A stretch of 64,000 nt of DNA, taken from UBA4732 sp963823075 (lineage in GTDB: Bacteria; Planctomycetota; Planctomycetia; Gemmatales; Gemmataceae). The position numbers and the translations under genes are program-made. Every line of letters starts with the position of its first letter. The first letter of the stretch is position 1. Shown here in pieces: positions 26,045-39,550 of this stretch. Location of the stretch: the NCBI GenBank assembly GCA_963823075.1, contig CAWGKE010000002.1:248001-312000 (forward strand). The letters are read 5' to 3'. Under the pieces are notes generated by a model. It ran no database searches. It was given only the letters and a program-made list of their open reading frames with translations, and was not told the origin of the DNA.

Positions 26045-27008
26045 ATTTGATCGCCGCATCCAGCAACAGCAGGGCGAACACGCCGGGCAGGTACAGCAGC
26101 GACGCCCGCAGCACGCGCCGCGCCTGCGCCGCCGACGGGGCGCGCAGGAAGCCGACCGCCGACGCCAGGAAGCCGAGTCCCAGCAGCGCGGCGCCGACGG
26201 CATAGACGGCGCCCGTGCCGAACCACAGCGGCGCCAGGCTGGCCGGCAGAAGCGCCAGGCACCAGCCGACCATGCGCCAGCCGGCGCCGCGGCCGGTGCG
26301 GTCGAAGACCGGCTGCATCCGCAGACCGGCCCGCGCGTACTGATCGCGGTAGATCCAGGCGATCGCCAGAAAGTGCGGCACCTGCCACACGAACACGATC
26401 AGAAACAGAGGCAGCGCCTCCCACGTCAGCCCGCCGCGCACCGCCGCCCAGCCGATCAGCGGCGGCAGGGCGCCGGGCACGGCCCCGACCAGCGTGTTCA
26501 GCGTCGTCCGAGTTTTCAGAGGCGTATAGACGCCGACGTACAGCGCGAAGGTCGCGGCCGCCGTCGCCGCGGCGGCCCAATGGCCGAGCGTCAGGGCCAG
26601 GTAGGCCACGCCGCCGACGCCGAGGAACGCCCCGAACAGCAGCACCTCCAGCGGCTGAAGGCGCCCGGCCGGCAGCGGCCGGTTCTCGGTTCGGGGCATC
26701 CGCGCGTCGGTGCGGCGCTCGATCAGCTGGTTCAGCGTGCTGGCACCGGCCGCCACGAGGGTCGTCCCGAAAAGGACGTTCCAGAGCGTCCACAGGTTGA
26801 CGTGCATCCCGCCGGCCAAGAGCGCGCCGGCCGCCACGGTGAATAGCACCAAGACGGCCACGCGCGGCTTGGTCAGCGCGACGTAGTCGGCGACGCGGGG
26901 CCGCCCGGTTGGGGCATGGTCTCCAGACCATGCCCCAACCGGGTCGGCGAAGTGCGGACGCGGCAGCGGCGCCGCCGTCTCATTGCACACCTGGACGACC
27001 GCCTTCAT
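26043..27008 (-). CDS. ctaB: Protohaem IX farnesyltransferase (haem O synthase)
   Basis: A 321-aa UbiA-family membrane enzyme that adds a farnesyl group to haem B. The first Asp-rich-type motif is NQLIERRTDARMPRTENRPLPAGR; the second is YRDQYARAGLRMQP. About nine hydrophobic segments follow the KPRVAVLVLF start. The N-terminal ~35 residues before ADYVALTKPRV are unconserved and partly encoded by a palindrome (26904-26943). It lies 10 bp after ctaA, so the two are co-transcribed. The product feeds ctaA, which makes haem A for the oxidase. Confidence 0.93.
   Translation of the reverse strand: MKAVVQVCNETAAPLPRPHFADPVGAWSGDHAPTGRPRVADYVALTKPRVAVLVLFTVAAGALLAGGMHVNLWTLWNVLFGTTLVAAGASTLNQLIERRTDARMPRTENRPLPAGRLQPLEVLLFGAFLGVGGVAYLALTLGHWAAAATAAATFALYVGVYTPLKTRTTLNTLVGAVPGALPPLIGWAAVRGGLTWEALPLFLIVFVWQVPHFLAIAWIYRDQYARAGLRMQPVFDRTGRGAGWRMVGWCLALLPASLAPLWFGTGAVYAVGAALLGLGFLASAVGFLRAPSAAQARRVLRASLLYLPGVFALLLLDAAIK
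26904..26943. repeat. Palindrome inside the 5' end of ctaB
   Basis: 19-bp perfect arms (CCCGGTTGGGGCATGGTCT) with a 2-nt loop. It encodes residues ~23-34 without breaking the frame. Confidence 0.88.
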
Positions 27009-27017
27009 GCTGTCCCC

Positions 27018-27971
27018 TTACACATGGTGCGAACTCGCGGCGACGAGGGCCGTGCTAGCCGTGACCGGCTCGGGTTCCGGCGCGGCCGCGCGGTAGGCCT
27101 GCATGGCGGCAACGACCGACGTAGCCAGGACGCCGGTGCCGACCAGGACGTGCAGCGTGCGGAGCAAAGCCGAGGCGAAGGTGACGGGTTGCAATTCCGC
27201 CAGGTTGCTCGATGTCAGGCCCATCCACACCTCGACGCCTAGCGTCAGCTGGACGACGACCAGACTCGTCATAACAAGGGCGACGCGTCTGAACGCCCGC
27301 CGTCCGGCCGGCTGCTCCCACGCGGTCTTGACGAACCAAACGATGGCCGCGACCACGGCGAACGCGGTCAGGACGTGCAGCCGCTGGGCAACGGGGTCGT
27401 GAAAGTGCCGGAGTATCACACCCCACACGACCTGAACGAAGGCCAGCGCCGCCAGGGCCAGCGCGCTTCGGAGGCAACGCCGACCATACGGATCCTCCAG
27501 GGCGACGTCCGACCGTGCCGAACCGATCAGAACCGCGAGCGCAACCAAGAGGCTGAAAATCAACTGTGCAAAGCAACCGTGCGCCGCGGCCAGCGTCGAT
27601 TTGTCCAGCAACACGCGCATGCCGCCGAGGACTCCCTGGGCGATGACGCAAAGCAACGCGGCCGCGCCCAACCAACGCACCACCGGACGCCGTCGCGTGA
27701 GCCATAGGCCGATCACCAGCACAATCACGCAGCAGCCGACCACATAGCCTGCCGCCCGGTGCGAATGCTCGACTACGAAATCGAACTGGGCGGGGTCCCA
27801 TTTCGACGTGAGCAAGTACCACGGATACGTAGGCCAGGCGCGATCCGCCATGCCGGCCTGGATGGTCGTCACCACGCTGCCGAGGGCCACCAGCACCACC
27901 GCGAATGCGACGGTAACGATAGCCCAGGCGTGCAGCCAGCGCGGGACAGGTTGTGATGAAGTCGAAGACAT
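27018..27971 (-). CDS. ctaA: Haem A synthase (COX15/CtaA)
   Basis: A 317-aa protein with eight predicted helices that oxidises the haem O methyl group to give haem A. The four histidines expected for haem binding are visible: EHSHRAAGY, AAHGCFAQ, QRLHVLTAF and RTLHVLVG. The protein is complete and of normal length. It precedes ctaB by 10 bp and follows subunit I by about 30 bp, consistent with one operon. Confidence 0.93.
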   Translation of the reverse strand: MSSTSSQPVPRWLHAWAIVTVAFAVVLVALGSVVTTIQAGMADRAWPTYPWYLLTSKWDPAQFDFVVEHSHRAAGYVVGCCVIVLVIGLWLTRRRPVVRWLGAAALLCVIAQGVLGGMRVLLDKSTLAAAHGCFAQLIFSLLVALAVLIGSARSDVALEDPYGRRCLRSALALAALAFVQVVWGVILRHFHDPVAQRLHVLTAFAVVAAIVWFVKTAWEQPAGRRAFRRVALVMTSLVVVQLTLGVEVWMGLTSSNLAELQPVTFASALLRTLHVLVGTGVLATSVVAAMQAYRAAAPEPEPVTASTALVAASSHHV

Positions 27972-28001
27972 ATCAGAGCCAGGGAAGTAACAAGGTAGAC
28001 C

Positions 28002-29816
<1,815 letters not shown>

Positions 29817-29883
29817 GCCCGATCCTCGTATGGACCACACACCCGTTGCGGGTGGGAGAGATAGCCTACTCATCGAGCGCACT

Positions 29884-29946
29884 GTTTAGCCGCTCCTCGA
29901 AGAGGAGCGCTCAGCCGACGCGCTCCTCTTCGAGGAGCGGCTAAAC
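29884..29946. repeat. Palindrome between subunits II and I
   Basis: Arms GTTTAGCCGCTCCTCGAAGA and complement, ~26 bp, around a 10-nt loop. Confidence 0.88.
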
Positions 29947-29949
29947 CGT

Positions 29950-30903
29950 TCACGAACCATTCGACGCCACCGGCGTCCCGGCGTCGCCGGGATTGGTTTC
30001 CGGCTCGTGGCTGTTCTGTGCCTTGAGTTCGTGGTTCAGCCAGCGCTCGAAATCTTCCTGGTTGGGGTGGACGTAGAGCCGGCCGCGCATGCGGTAGTGG
30101 CCGCCGCCGCACAGTTCCTTGCACGCGATCTCCCAGCGCCGCGACACATCGTCCGGCTCCTCGCATCCGGTGTAGCCGTCCCACTGCGTATTCGACTCGT
30201 TGGCCGAGAACCACATCGGGATGGTCTTGCCGGGCAGGGCGTCCTGCATCAGCCGCAGGTTCGGCAGGCCGAGGCTGTGGATCACGTCCTGCGTCTTGAG
30301 GTAGATGCGGACTTTCGCCCCCTTCCAGGTGTGCAATTCGTTCTGGACACGGAGGTCGTCGATTTGGGGCGACTCGGCCCAGGCGCGACCCTCGGCGTCG
30401 GTCTTTTGCGCGTTCACCCAGTGGGGGGCGCGGGGGGCGATTCCTTTCTCCTTATCTCCAGGATCTCCAGGATCATAACGGGCGGGATAACGAAGCCGCC
30501 ACTCCCACTGGCGGCCGGTGACCTGCACGGTCTGGGCCGGATCCGGCATCAGCCCCTGGTACTTGATGCGCTCCCACACGTTGACCTGGGCGAAGGCGAT
30601 GTAGAGCAGAATGGCGCCGGTGACGATGGTCCAGACCATTTCCAGGCGATGGTTGCCGTGGACGAAGGCGACCTTGCGCTGCGGGCTGTGGGCGTAGCGC
30701 CACATGAACCAGACAAGCAGGGCCTCGGTCAGCACGAAGGCCACGCCGGTGATGAAGAGGATGATGTAGAAGAGGTTGTCCACGTCGCCGCCGAAGGTGG
30801 AGACGTTCTGCGGCATCCACCAGCCCACCCAGGGAGCGGCGACGCACAGGGCGAAAATCCCCGTCAGCACCACCCCGAAAAAGACCGCCCAAAGTTTCTG
30901 CAC
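29950..30903 (-). CDS. ctaC: Cytochrome c oxidase subunit II
   Basis: A 317-aa protein with two N-terminal helices (about residues 5-25 and 45-70) and an extracytoplasmic cupredoxin domain. The CuA ligands are visible as CKELCGGGHYRM. Upstream is VTGRQWEWRLRYP, the conserved Trp region for electron entry. A GTG at 30903 is taken as the start because GGAGCG lies a few bases before it and the first helix begins at once; a longer frame runs into a palindrome (30926-30975). An acidic linker lies between the two strands before DLRVQNELH. It needs SCO1, encoded at the operon end, for copper. Confidence 0.92.
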   Translation of the reverse strand: MQKLWAVFFGVVLTGIFALCVAAPWVGWWMPQNVSTFGGDVDNLFYIILFITGVAFVLTEALLVWFMWRYAHSPQRKVAFVHGNHRLEMVWTIVTGAILLYIAFAQVNVWERIKYQGLMPDPAQTVQVTGRQWEWRLRYPARYDPGDPGDKEKGIAPRAPHWVNAQKTDAEGRAWAESPQIDDLRVQNELHTWKGAKVRIYLKTQDVIHSLGLPNLRLMQDALPGKTIPMWFSANESNTQWDGYTGCEEPDDVSRRWEIACKELCGGGHYRMRGRLYVHPNQEDFERWLNHELKAQNSHEPETNPGDAGTPVASNGS

Positions 30904-30925
30904 GACAACGCTCCCGTCGCCAGAC

Positions 30926-30975
30926 CCCTTGCTTGCGCTGCGGGCTGGTAGACCAGCCCGCAGCGCAAGCAAGGG
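30926..30975. repeat. Palindrome between cytochrome c and subunit II
   Basis: 24-bp perfect arms (CCCTTGCTTGCGCTGCGGGC) with a 2-nt loop, just upstream of the subunit II start. Confidence 0.9.
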
Positions 30976-30988
30976 TTTCGGTTCGCAT

Positions 30989-32377
30989 TTACCTCTCCGC
31001 CCGCTCCCCCTTGCCGCCGTCCTCAAGCGACGGCGGCGAGTCGTAGACCTTGTCGCGCACGTCCTTCGGCAGCATCTGCGGATAAGGCAGCGCGTGGACG
31101 AAATTCACCACGTCCCAGATCTGTTTGTCGTCTTGCAGGCCGGTCTTGGGCATCCCGGACGGTTCGATGCCGCCCTTGATGCGCCAGTAGAGGTCGATCG
31201 GCCGTCGGCCGCCGCGGTAGACGCCGGTGGTCAGGTTCATGGGCCGCACCAGTGTGCCCCAGTCGTCGTAGCGGAAGTTGACCTGCCGACCGTAGTCGGC
31301 GTGGCAGTTGATGCAGCTGGCCTCACCCTTGGGGTCGGAGAAGAGCTTGTAGCCGTTGCGGATCGACTCTGGGTCTGTCATGCTCTTGCGGATCGACTCT
31401 GGATCCTTGTCCTTGCTGTAGGAGCCCTCGGGCGGGGTCATGAGATTGACGTCCGCGTCCTTGTCCCGCAGGTTCGACTCCGCCCACTGCCCAACGACCT
31501 CGGTCATGATCTGGTGGACGTCCTTGTCCGCCTCGTCCTGGTTCTCGTACTTCGAGCCGCCGATCACGGCGGAAAGGACGCGCTTTTCCACCAGCCCGCG
31601 GATGCTGAGGTGGATGACGTAGCTGACCGCCGCTTCGAGGTCCGTCTCCTTGTCCTTGCTCTCCGGGTCGCGGACGTCGAGGAGGGCGAAAGAGGGCATG
31701 GAGGTGCTTTCGATGCCGGTGCGCAGGGTGCGCACCAGATCCTCGCGGTGCGGTTTCTTGCTGTTGACCTCGGGCTTGGTGGAAATGAACTTGAACTCGC
31801 CCTGGCGGTAATCGCGCGGGTGCGGCACGACCCACGGGCCGGTCGGCCCACGGCCGTCGCCGGTCAGGCCGTGGCAGTGGACGCAGTGGTAGCGGTAGAC
31901 CTTGCTGCCCTGGGCGAGCGTCTTGAAGGGCGCTTTGGCGTCCGCGTCGCGGACTTTGAGCAGCAGCAGCGGCTGTACGATCGTGGCGTCGTCCTCGCCG
32001 CCGGCGGCGCCGACGCGCGGCTGGCGCGGCGTGCCGAACACGTTGTTGAGCGCGGCCTGGATCAGCTTGCGCTGGTCGGCGGCCACGCCGTTGGGGTCCA
32101 CCGTCTCGCCGCCGATCTTGGCGACCTGGGCGATTTCCTCGTCAAGATGGCCCGGCCCCGGCGGGGCGAAGGTCTCGCTGGGCGGCTTCTTGGTAACGAT
32201 CAGGTCGGTGCGGAGCGGGTAGACGAGGTCGGCGGGATACCGCGCATATTCCAGGGTGTTTTCGCAGCCGGACAGCCAGAGGACGCCGACCAGGGGAACG
32301 GCGGCGGCGAGGGCCCACCGAACCCGCAACGTCTTCAATGCGGCCACAGTCCCGCGACTGTGGAAATGGGCCGGCAT
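30989..32377 (-). CDS. Dihaem cytochrome c lipoprotein, first gene of the oxidase operon
   Basis: A 462-aa protein with an N-terminal signal ending in the lipobox LWLSGC, so it is probably anchored in the membrane outside the cytoplasm. Two CxxCH haem motifs are seen: CVHCHG near residue 165 and CINCHAD near residue 355. A charged spacer with two PESIR repeats lies between the domains. Methionine ligands could be in MPSF and SGMPKTG. It likely donates electrons to subunit II, encoded about 85 bp downstream. The start is uncertain because the signal is preceded by a short basic stretch. Confidence 0.87.
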   Translation of the reverse strand: MPAHFHSRGTVAALKTLRVRWALAAAVPLVGVLWLSGCENTLEYARYPADLVYPLRTDLIVTKKPPSETFAPPGPGHLDEEIAQVAKIGGETVDPNGVAADQRKLIQAALNNVFGTPRQPRVGAAGGEDDATIVQPLLLLKVRDADAKAPFKTLAQGSKVYRYHCVHCHGLTGDGRGPTGPWVVPHPRDYRQGEFKFISTKPEVNSKKPHREDLVRTLRTGIESTSMPSFALLDVRDPESKDKETDLEAAVSYVIHLSIRGLVEKRVLSAVIGGSKYENQDEADKDVHQIMTEVVGQWAESNLRDKDADVNLMTPPEGSYSKDKDPESIRKSMTDPESIRNGYKLFSDPKGEASCINCHADYGRQVNFRYDDWGTLVRPMNLTTGVYRGGRRPIDLYWRIKGGIEPSGMPKTGLQDDKQIWDVVNFVHALPYPQMLPKDVRDKVYDSPPSLEDGGKGERAER

Positions 32378-32632
32378 GGGGCAGCCTCCTGGTCGGCGAA
32401 GCGAATAGCGTGTTTTGTAGATGCCTGCGGCGCGAAGTCAAGCGGATTCATTCCTGGCCGCGGGTCGGCGACGGGCGGGGCGGCGCGGAGCAAGTTATGT
32501 GCCGCGTGCCGCGCTGCCGGGGCGGCGGACGAAGCGGCCTACCACGCATAAGAATGGACCGCGGCGGCGGCGCGGGCCGTCGCAGAAGTGAGAACGACCG
32601 CCGCGCCGATTTCTCGGATTCGGGAAGCGCCG

Positions 32633-32815
32633 ATGCTGAAACCACTGGGCCAGCTTTTGCAGGTGATCGGCTTTTTCATGGTGCCGCTGGCCGTGATGGG
32701 CAACGTCGTGAATCCAGAGCAGGTGAGCCTGCGAACCTCGCTGATCTTTTCCGGGATCGGAATTGCAATCTTTTTTATCGGTCGAATGCTCCAGAGGGCT
32801 GGCGAGCGGCGCTAG
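32633..32815 (+). CDS. Small membrane protein of unknown function
   Basis: A 60-aa protein with two hydrophobic segments (LLQVIGFFMVPLAVMG and SLIFSGIGIAIFFIGRML) and a basic tail. The ATG at 32633 has GGGAAG about eight bases upstream. No family is recognised. It is divergent from the oxidase operon, with a 255-bp gap in which no other gene is seen, and is followed by a palindrome. Confidence 0.65.
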   Translation: MLKPLGQLLQVIGFFMVPLAVMGNVVNPEQVSLRTSLIFSGIGIAIFFIGRMLQRAGERR

Positions 32816-32819
32816 GGGC

Positions 32820-32900
32820 GAGCGGCGCGGCGTCAGCCCGCCGGTGCAGCACGATGTCCGCGACCGTGTGCCGCACCGGCGGGCTGACGCCGCGCCGCTC
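32820..32900. repeat. Intergenic palindrome
   Basis: 27-28-bp arms (GAGCGGCGCGGCGTCAGCCC and onward) around a ~26-nt loop. It is related in its CGTCAGCCC core to the palindrome at 44720. Confidence 0.88.
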
Positions 32901-32954
32901 CCCGACGGTTATAATGGGTCCATTGATGCGCATTCCTCTCGTTCGGGAGAAGGC

Positions 32955-35900
32955 ATGACCGGCTTGCGGGACCGAGGCGCCTGGCTGGCCCTGGCGCTGA
33001 CGCTCGGCGGATGGGCGGCGACGCGGGCCGACGCGCCGGCGCCAGCCGTGTTCCCGGCCGAGTCGAAGGCGACCGCCGGACGCATCGACGACATCCGCAA
33101 GCTGCTCGCCGACAGGAAATGGCCGGAGGCGGTCGAGGAGATCCAGGCCGTCCTGACCGCGTCGGGCGACGACTTGATTCCCGTCGGCCCCGGGCGCTGC
33201 GTCGGCTGCCGGCGGCTGTGTCATGCGCTCCTGGCGTCGCTGCCGCCGGACGCCCTGCGCTCCTACCGCAACGGGGCCGACCCCCAGGCGAAGAAGCAGC
33301 TCGACCAGGCCGTCGCCGGGCGCGACGTGCGGCTGCTGCGCAAGGTGGTGGACGAGGCGTTTTGCAGCCGGCCGGCGGAAAAGGCCCTCGATCTGCTCGG
33401 CGACCTCGCCTTCGAGCGCGGCGACTTCGCGGAGGCCGAGCAGTGGTGGCGCCTGCTGTCGCCGCCCAAGACAGCGAAGGCGGAACAACCGCCCGCCTTG
33501 CTCCTTTATTACCCCGACCCGCAGACCGACGCCGCCCGGACGCGGGCCAAGGTGCTGCTCGCTCGGCTTTTCGCCGGCGCCCCCCCACACAACCCTCCCC
33601 CGAAGCTGGGGGAGGGCAGGGAGGGGGACGACCTGGAAGCGTACCGCAAGGACTTCGGCACGGCCGAGGGCGCGCTGGCCGGTAAAACAGGCCGCTACGC
33701 CGACATCCTGGCCCAGGTCGCCGACGAGCGCCGCGCCGACCTGCCGGCCCCGACGGCCGCCTGGCCGACCTTCGGCGGCGACTCCGCGCGCGGCCGCGTC
33801 GCCGTCGCCCCGCCGCGGCTGCTCGACAGACTGGGGGCGCTGTGTCGGCCGGCCAACGAGCGCCAGTACAGCCTCAAGGACCGCCAGCCGCTGGACGAGG
33901 ATCCCGTCTACGACCGCGGCGGCGGCGCGATCCTGGCCAACCGTTCGATGGCATTCGAGCCGGTCGTCGCCGACGGCAAGGCGATCGTCGCCGACGCGCA
34001 ATACGTGACGGCCTACGATCTGCGGACTGGCGCGGTCGAGAATTGGTACGATGCGGCCCACCTCAACGGCGGCGTCCACCCGGATCGCGCCCTGCCGGCG
34101 CCTCCCGACCTGCGCTACACAGTGACCGTGGCCGGCGACCGCGCCTTCGTCCGCCTCGGCACGCAGACCGTCCGCGACGTCCGGGCCGTGGACCGGGACG
34201 CGAAGAACCGGGACAACCAGAGTCTGCTCGTCTGCCTGAGCTTGAGGCCGACGCGGATCGGCGAGCGTTTCCTGTGGGCGGTGGACGCCTCGGCGCCGGA
34301 GAACGCCGGCGCGGACAAGGCGGAGGCCGTTTTCGAGGGTTCGCCGCTGGTTCATGACGGACTGGTCGCCATTGCCTCGACGCGCTTCGTGAACGGCCGG
34401 CCCATTACGCGCATCCACTGCTACCCGGCCGACGCCGCGGAAGAACCGCCGGAACTCTGGCATCAAGATATTTGTGAGACCCACGAATTCGCCGACAAGG
34501 ACCGGCGCTACCGCCAACACCTGCTGACGTTGGCCGGGTCGTATCTGGTCTACTGCTCCCATTCCGGGGCGATCGTCGCCCTCGACGCCGTGACTGGCAA
34601 GCCGGCGTGGTCGGTGCGTTACCCCAGCCGCGGCGACTCCCCCCTCCCTTCCCTCCCCCCGCGGGTGGGGGAGGGTGGGGTGGGGGCGTCGCCGCGCGAT
34701 CTGGCGCCCTGCTTGTTCGCGGACGGCCGGCTCTACGTCGCTCCCGCGGATTATGACCATCTGCTATGTCTCGACCCCGCGACGGGTGAAAAGCTGTGGG
34801 ACCGCGGGCCGCTGGAGGTGGTCCATTTGTTAGGGGTCGGCGAGCGCCGACTGATCTTCACGACGCCGATGGGCCTGCGGGCGGTGGACGCCGACGACGG
34901 CGTGGACGCCTGGGCGCTGCCGGACGGCGGCGGCGGTCTGGCCCCGGCGGGCCGGGGCCTGCTGATCGGCGATCTGGTGCTGTGGCCGACCGCCAGCAAG
35001 GGACCGGGCTCCACCACGGTGTACGCCGTCCGTCAGCGCGACGGCGAACAGCCCGACGATCCATCGCTGTTGAGCCGCATCCCCGCCGGCAACCTCGTTT
35101 ACGCGGACGGCTGCCTCCTCAGCGCGGATCGGCAGGTGCTGACGATCTTCGCGCCGCCGGGCAAGGAGGGGCCGTCGCGAAGCGAGAAACACACGGCGCG
35201 GATGGACGCGGCGCGCCAGGCCGTCGCGGCCGGGCGCTGGGAAGAGGCGGCGGCGGATTTCAAGCAAGCGTCCACCGACGAGTTCAGCGCTCCGGTGCGT
35301 CTGCAAACGCTGCTGGACGAGGCGGCGCTGTGGAAGAAATCGGGGCAGGCGGATCGGGCCGTCGCGGTCTGGCAAGGCCTCGGCGGCGCGGATGCGTTTC
35401 GCGGCCTGATCGTCGAGGATGAAACCGGCGTCCCACAAAGCGCCGCCGCCTTCGCGGCCGCACGGCTCGGCCAGGCGCCAAAGCTGGCGGGGCCGGCGGC
35501 CGCCGACGCCCCGGAACGACCGGCCGCAGCGGATCCGCCGCTGTTCCGGACGTGGCAGGCGACGCTCGACCCCGGCGAAGACGCGCTGGCCCTGGCCGGC
35601 GACCTGCTGCTGTGCGGCCGCAGCCGGCCGGCCGGCCGGCTGACGGGGAGGTCGGCCGATTCCGGGAAGCTCCGCTGGCAGGCGGCGCTTCCGTTCGCTC
35701 CGACATGGGCCGGCCGACGGGGCGACGTAATCGTGACAGCCGGCGAAGGCGGCGCGGCCGCGGTGTCCGCGGAGGACGGCCGGGTCGCATGGCAGTTCGC
35801 CGCCCCGCCGCCGTCGCGGACGCTTCCCGACGAGGCGGGCCTGGTCCTGGCGCCGGACGCCGGCCGGCCCGACCCCCTCGGGAATTTCCATCTGATCGGA

Positions 35901-36909
35901 GGCTGCTTCTGTTGCATCCAGGGCGAACGCCGGATCTTCGTCCTGGACGCGGAGTGCGGCCGCGTCCTGTGGGCGCGGCGGGCGGCCGGGGCCGGGCTGC
36001 GCCAGCCGTACCCCGGCGGCCGCTTCCTGCACGCGGTTCCGGCGGGCGCCGGCTTGCTGCTGGTGCAGACCTCGGGCGGCCGCCGCTGGCTGCTGGACGC
36101 CGCCACGGGCCGGCTGCTTCACGACGACCCGACCGCGAGCGAACCCTGGCCGCGCCCGCCCGTCCGACTGTCCGACGGCCGCATCCTGCTCACGCCGGAC
36201 GCCCGAACCGTCGTCCTGCTCGACCCCACGGCGGATCGTGAGGTGTGGACGTACACGCTGCCCGGCGCGACCACGCGCACCGGCGAGGCGCCGCGGTTGT
36301 CGGCCGGGCCGGACGCCCTGCTGCTGGCGTGGGCCACGAACATCGGCTGGCGCGTGCAGCGACTCGACCCGGCCAGCGGGCAGCCCACCTGGGCGGAATC
36401 GCCGCTGTTCAACGTGCAGGATCTGGACTTGGATGGGTGGTCGCAGGACGCCGACGCCTTTTACGGCGTGCAGGATCGCGTCCTCTTCGCCCGGTCGCTG
36501 AAGGACGGCGCCGTGTTGTGGCGGCAGCCCGCGGCCGGGCCGAGGGGTCGCTGGCGGACGCTGCGCAGGAGGCAGCCTGTTCGCCTACCCCGTCCAGATG
36601 CGGGGCGCACAATTTCAATACCGTTGGCTGTTTGGGCGGTTACAATGGGAAGGTCGGCTCGCCCTGGAAGAGGAACCCGGCCGGGGCTTCCCGATCGCGT
36701 GCTATGACCCGCAAACGGGCCGGCTGGTGCAACGACTGAATTTCCCGGTCGCTCCGCAGTCGTTCGCCCGTCTCGGCCCGGACGAGCCGGTGGTGCTGCC
36801 GGTCTTCACGATGGGGCGAGTGGAAGCGTGTCCACTGGTGCAGCTGTCGTCGCATGGCTTGGTCGTGGCGCTGGCGGATCGGGCGTGGGGGCTGTCGGCG
36901 ATGAAATAG
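32955..36909 (+). CDS. Large exported PQQ-type beta-propeller protein, one frameshift
   Basis: About 1,317 residues. A signal peptide (LALALTLGGWAATRADA) is followed by a TPR-like region, one propeller with blades such as AIVALDAVTGKPAWSV and HLLCLDPATGEKLWDRGP, a second TPR-like segment (ARQAVAAGRWEEAAADFKQA) and a second propeller (IFVLDAECGRVLWARR, VVLLDPTADREVWTY). The repeats are of the PQQ/PQQ-like type, but no cofactor residues are proven. Near 36567 one extra base moves the frame; the corrected reading continues GGSLFAYPVQMRGAQF to the stop at 36909. Two palindromes inside it encode Pro/Gly stretches. Probably a surface scaffold; the role is unknown. Confidence 0.82.
33581..33628. repeat. 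GC-rich palindrome inside the PQQ-propeller gene
   Basis: CCCTCCCCC pairs with GGGGGAGGG, with weaker outer pairing; in frame and coding. Confidence 0.7.
34639..34686. repeat. GC-rich palindrome inside the PQQ-propeller gene
   Basis: CCCCCTCCCTTCCCTCCCCC arm with a G-rich partner; in frame and coding. It resembles 5446-5494. Confidence 0.75.
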
Positions 36910-36934
36910 AAGCCGGAGAGGAAGCATAAGGACA

Positions 36935-37017
36935 ACCACGGAACACACGGAACACACGGAAAAACAGACGCAACAACTCTCTGTTGTTCTTTCCGCGTGT
37001 TCCGTGTGTTCCGTGGT
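36935..37017. repeat. Palindrome of repeated GGAACACAC words
   Basis: Arms of ACCACGGAACACACGGAAC type around a ~30-nt loop, just upstream of the MoxR start. Confidence 0.88.
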
Positions 37018-37031
37018 AGGATGAAACACCG

Positions 37032-38270
<1,239 letters not shown>

Positions 38271-38299
38271 GGCCCGCGACAGTCAGAAGGGGGCGACTA

Positions 38300-38476
38300 A
38301 TGTCACAGCCACCGCGACGCCGTGAGACTCTCCGAGATGTGATCACCAAGCACCAGCCCGACCTCACCGCCGAGCAGCTCGAAGAGTTGCGCAGAGAGTT
38401 CGGCGACCTGGACCAACCAGTCTACTCCTTCAAGGACATTCTTCGCGCTATCGGGGAAGAGGACGACGAAAAGTAG
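38300..38476 (+). CDS. Small acidic/basic protein in the MoxR-DUF58 gap
   Basis: A 58-aa soluble protein beginning MSQPPRRRETLRDVITKHQP, then a helix (LTAEQLEELRREFG), and ending IGEEDDEK. AAGGGGG lies about seven bases before the ATG. It fits exactly between MoxR and DUF58, and the codon use looks coding. No family recognised. It could be a small accessory factor of the MoxR/VWA system; that is inference from position only. Confidence 0.6.
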   Translation: MSQPPRRRETLRDVITKHQPDLTAEQLEELRREFGDLDQPVYSFKDILRAIGEEDDEK

Positions 38477-38507
38477 GAAGGCGCTCCGCTGTCGAGAAAC
38501 AAACCCC

Positions 38508-39441
38508 ATGCCGCAACTGAACGACCCCCAACGCTATCTCGATCCCGTCGCCCTCGCCAAGGTGCGCAACCTGGAGTTGCAGGCCCGCCTCATCGTCGAG
38601 GGCTACCTGTCCGGGATGCACAAAAGCCCCTACCACGGCTTCTCCGTCGAGTTCGCCCAGCACCGCGAGTACGTGGCCGGCGACGATCTCAAGCACCTCG
38701 ACTGGAAGGTCTTCAGCCGCACCGGACGCTTTTACCTCAAGCAGTACGAGGAAGAAACGAACCTCGCCTCCTGGATGCTCGTGGACGCCAGCGAGTCGAT
38801 GCGCTACGGCTCCGGGGCGGCGCGGCCCGACGGCAAGCCGCTCGTCTCCAAGTACGACTACGCCGCCATGTCGGCCGCCGCGCTCGCCTACCTCGTGCTG
38901 CATCAGCAGGACTCGGCCGGCCTCGTGACCTTCGACGATCAGGTGCGCCAGGTCCTCAAGCCGTCCAGCCAGCCTTCGCAGATGAAGCAGATCGTCAACG
39001 TCCTCAACGCCGGGTCGGGCCGTCGAGCGCACCCGCCTGGGGCCGATCTTCCACGACATGGCCGAGCGCGTCACGCGGCGCGGCGTCGTCATGATCTTCA
39101 GCGATCTGTTCGACGAGCCGGAAGAGGTGCTGACCGGCCTGATGCACCTGCGGCACCAGCGGCACGAGGTCATCGTCTTCCACGTCCTGGATCGGGCGGA
39201 GGAGGAGTTCCCGTTCCAGGAATCGACGCTGTTCCGCGGCATGGAGCAGATGCCGGAATTGCTGACCGACCCGCGCTCGCTGCGCGACGGCTACCTGGAA
39301 CAGCTGCAGTTGTTCACCACCGAGCTGGAGCAGGGATGCCGGGCGCAGAACATCGACTACGTCCGCCTGCGGACCGACCGGCCGTTGGGGTTGGCGCTAT
39401 CGACGTACCTCGCCCATCGGCTGGCGCGGAAGGGGAAATGA
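38508..39441 (+). CDS. DUF58 domain protein, one frameshift
   Basis: About 310 residues. The DUF58 core is visible as EFAQHREYVAGDDLKHLDWKVFSRTGRFYLKQYEEET, followed by the VWA-type WMLVDASESM metal-site motif. Near 39018 one extra base changes frame: upstream ends NVLNAGSG, and the other frame continues VERTRLGPIFHDMAERVTRRGVVMIFSDLFDE to the stop at 39441. Both halves are conserved, so this is probably a sequencing error. DUF58 proteins pair with MoxR and occur with BatA-type membrane proteins, as here. No signal or membrane segments are seen. Confidence 0.9.
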
Positions 39442-39449
39442 AACGGCGA

Positions 39450-39513
39450 TCGGAGCCGCGACCGTAAGGGAGCGGTTTTAGCGAAGACCGCTCCCTTACG
39501 GTCGCGGCTCCGA
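39450..39513. repeat. Intergenic palindrome, family 1
   Basis: 27-bp perfect arms starting TCGGAGCCGCGACCGTAAGG, around a 10-nt loop. The cleanest copy of the family. Confidence 0.92.
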
Positions 39514-39550
39514 CGGTCGCAAGAATGGATACGCCACGGAGACTTGATCA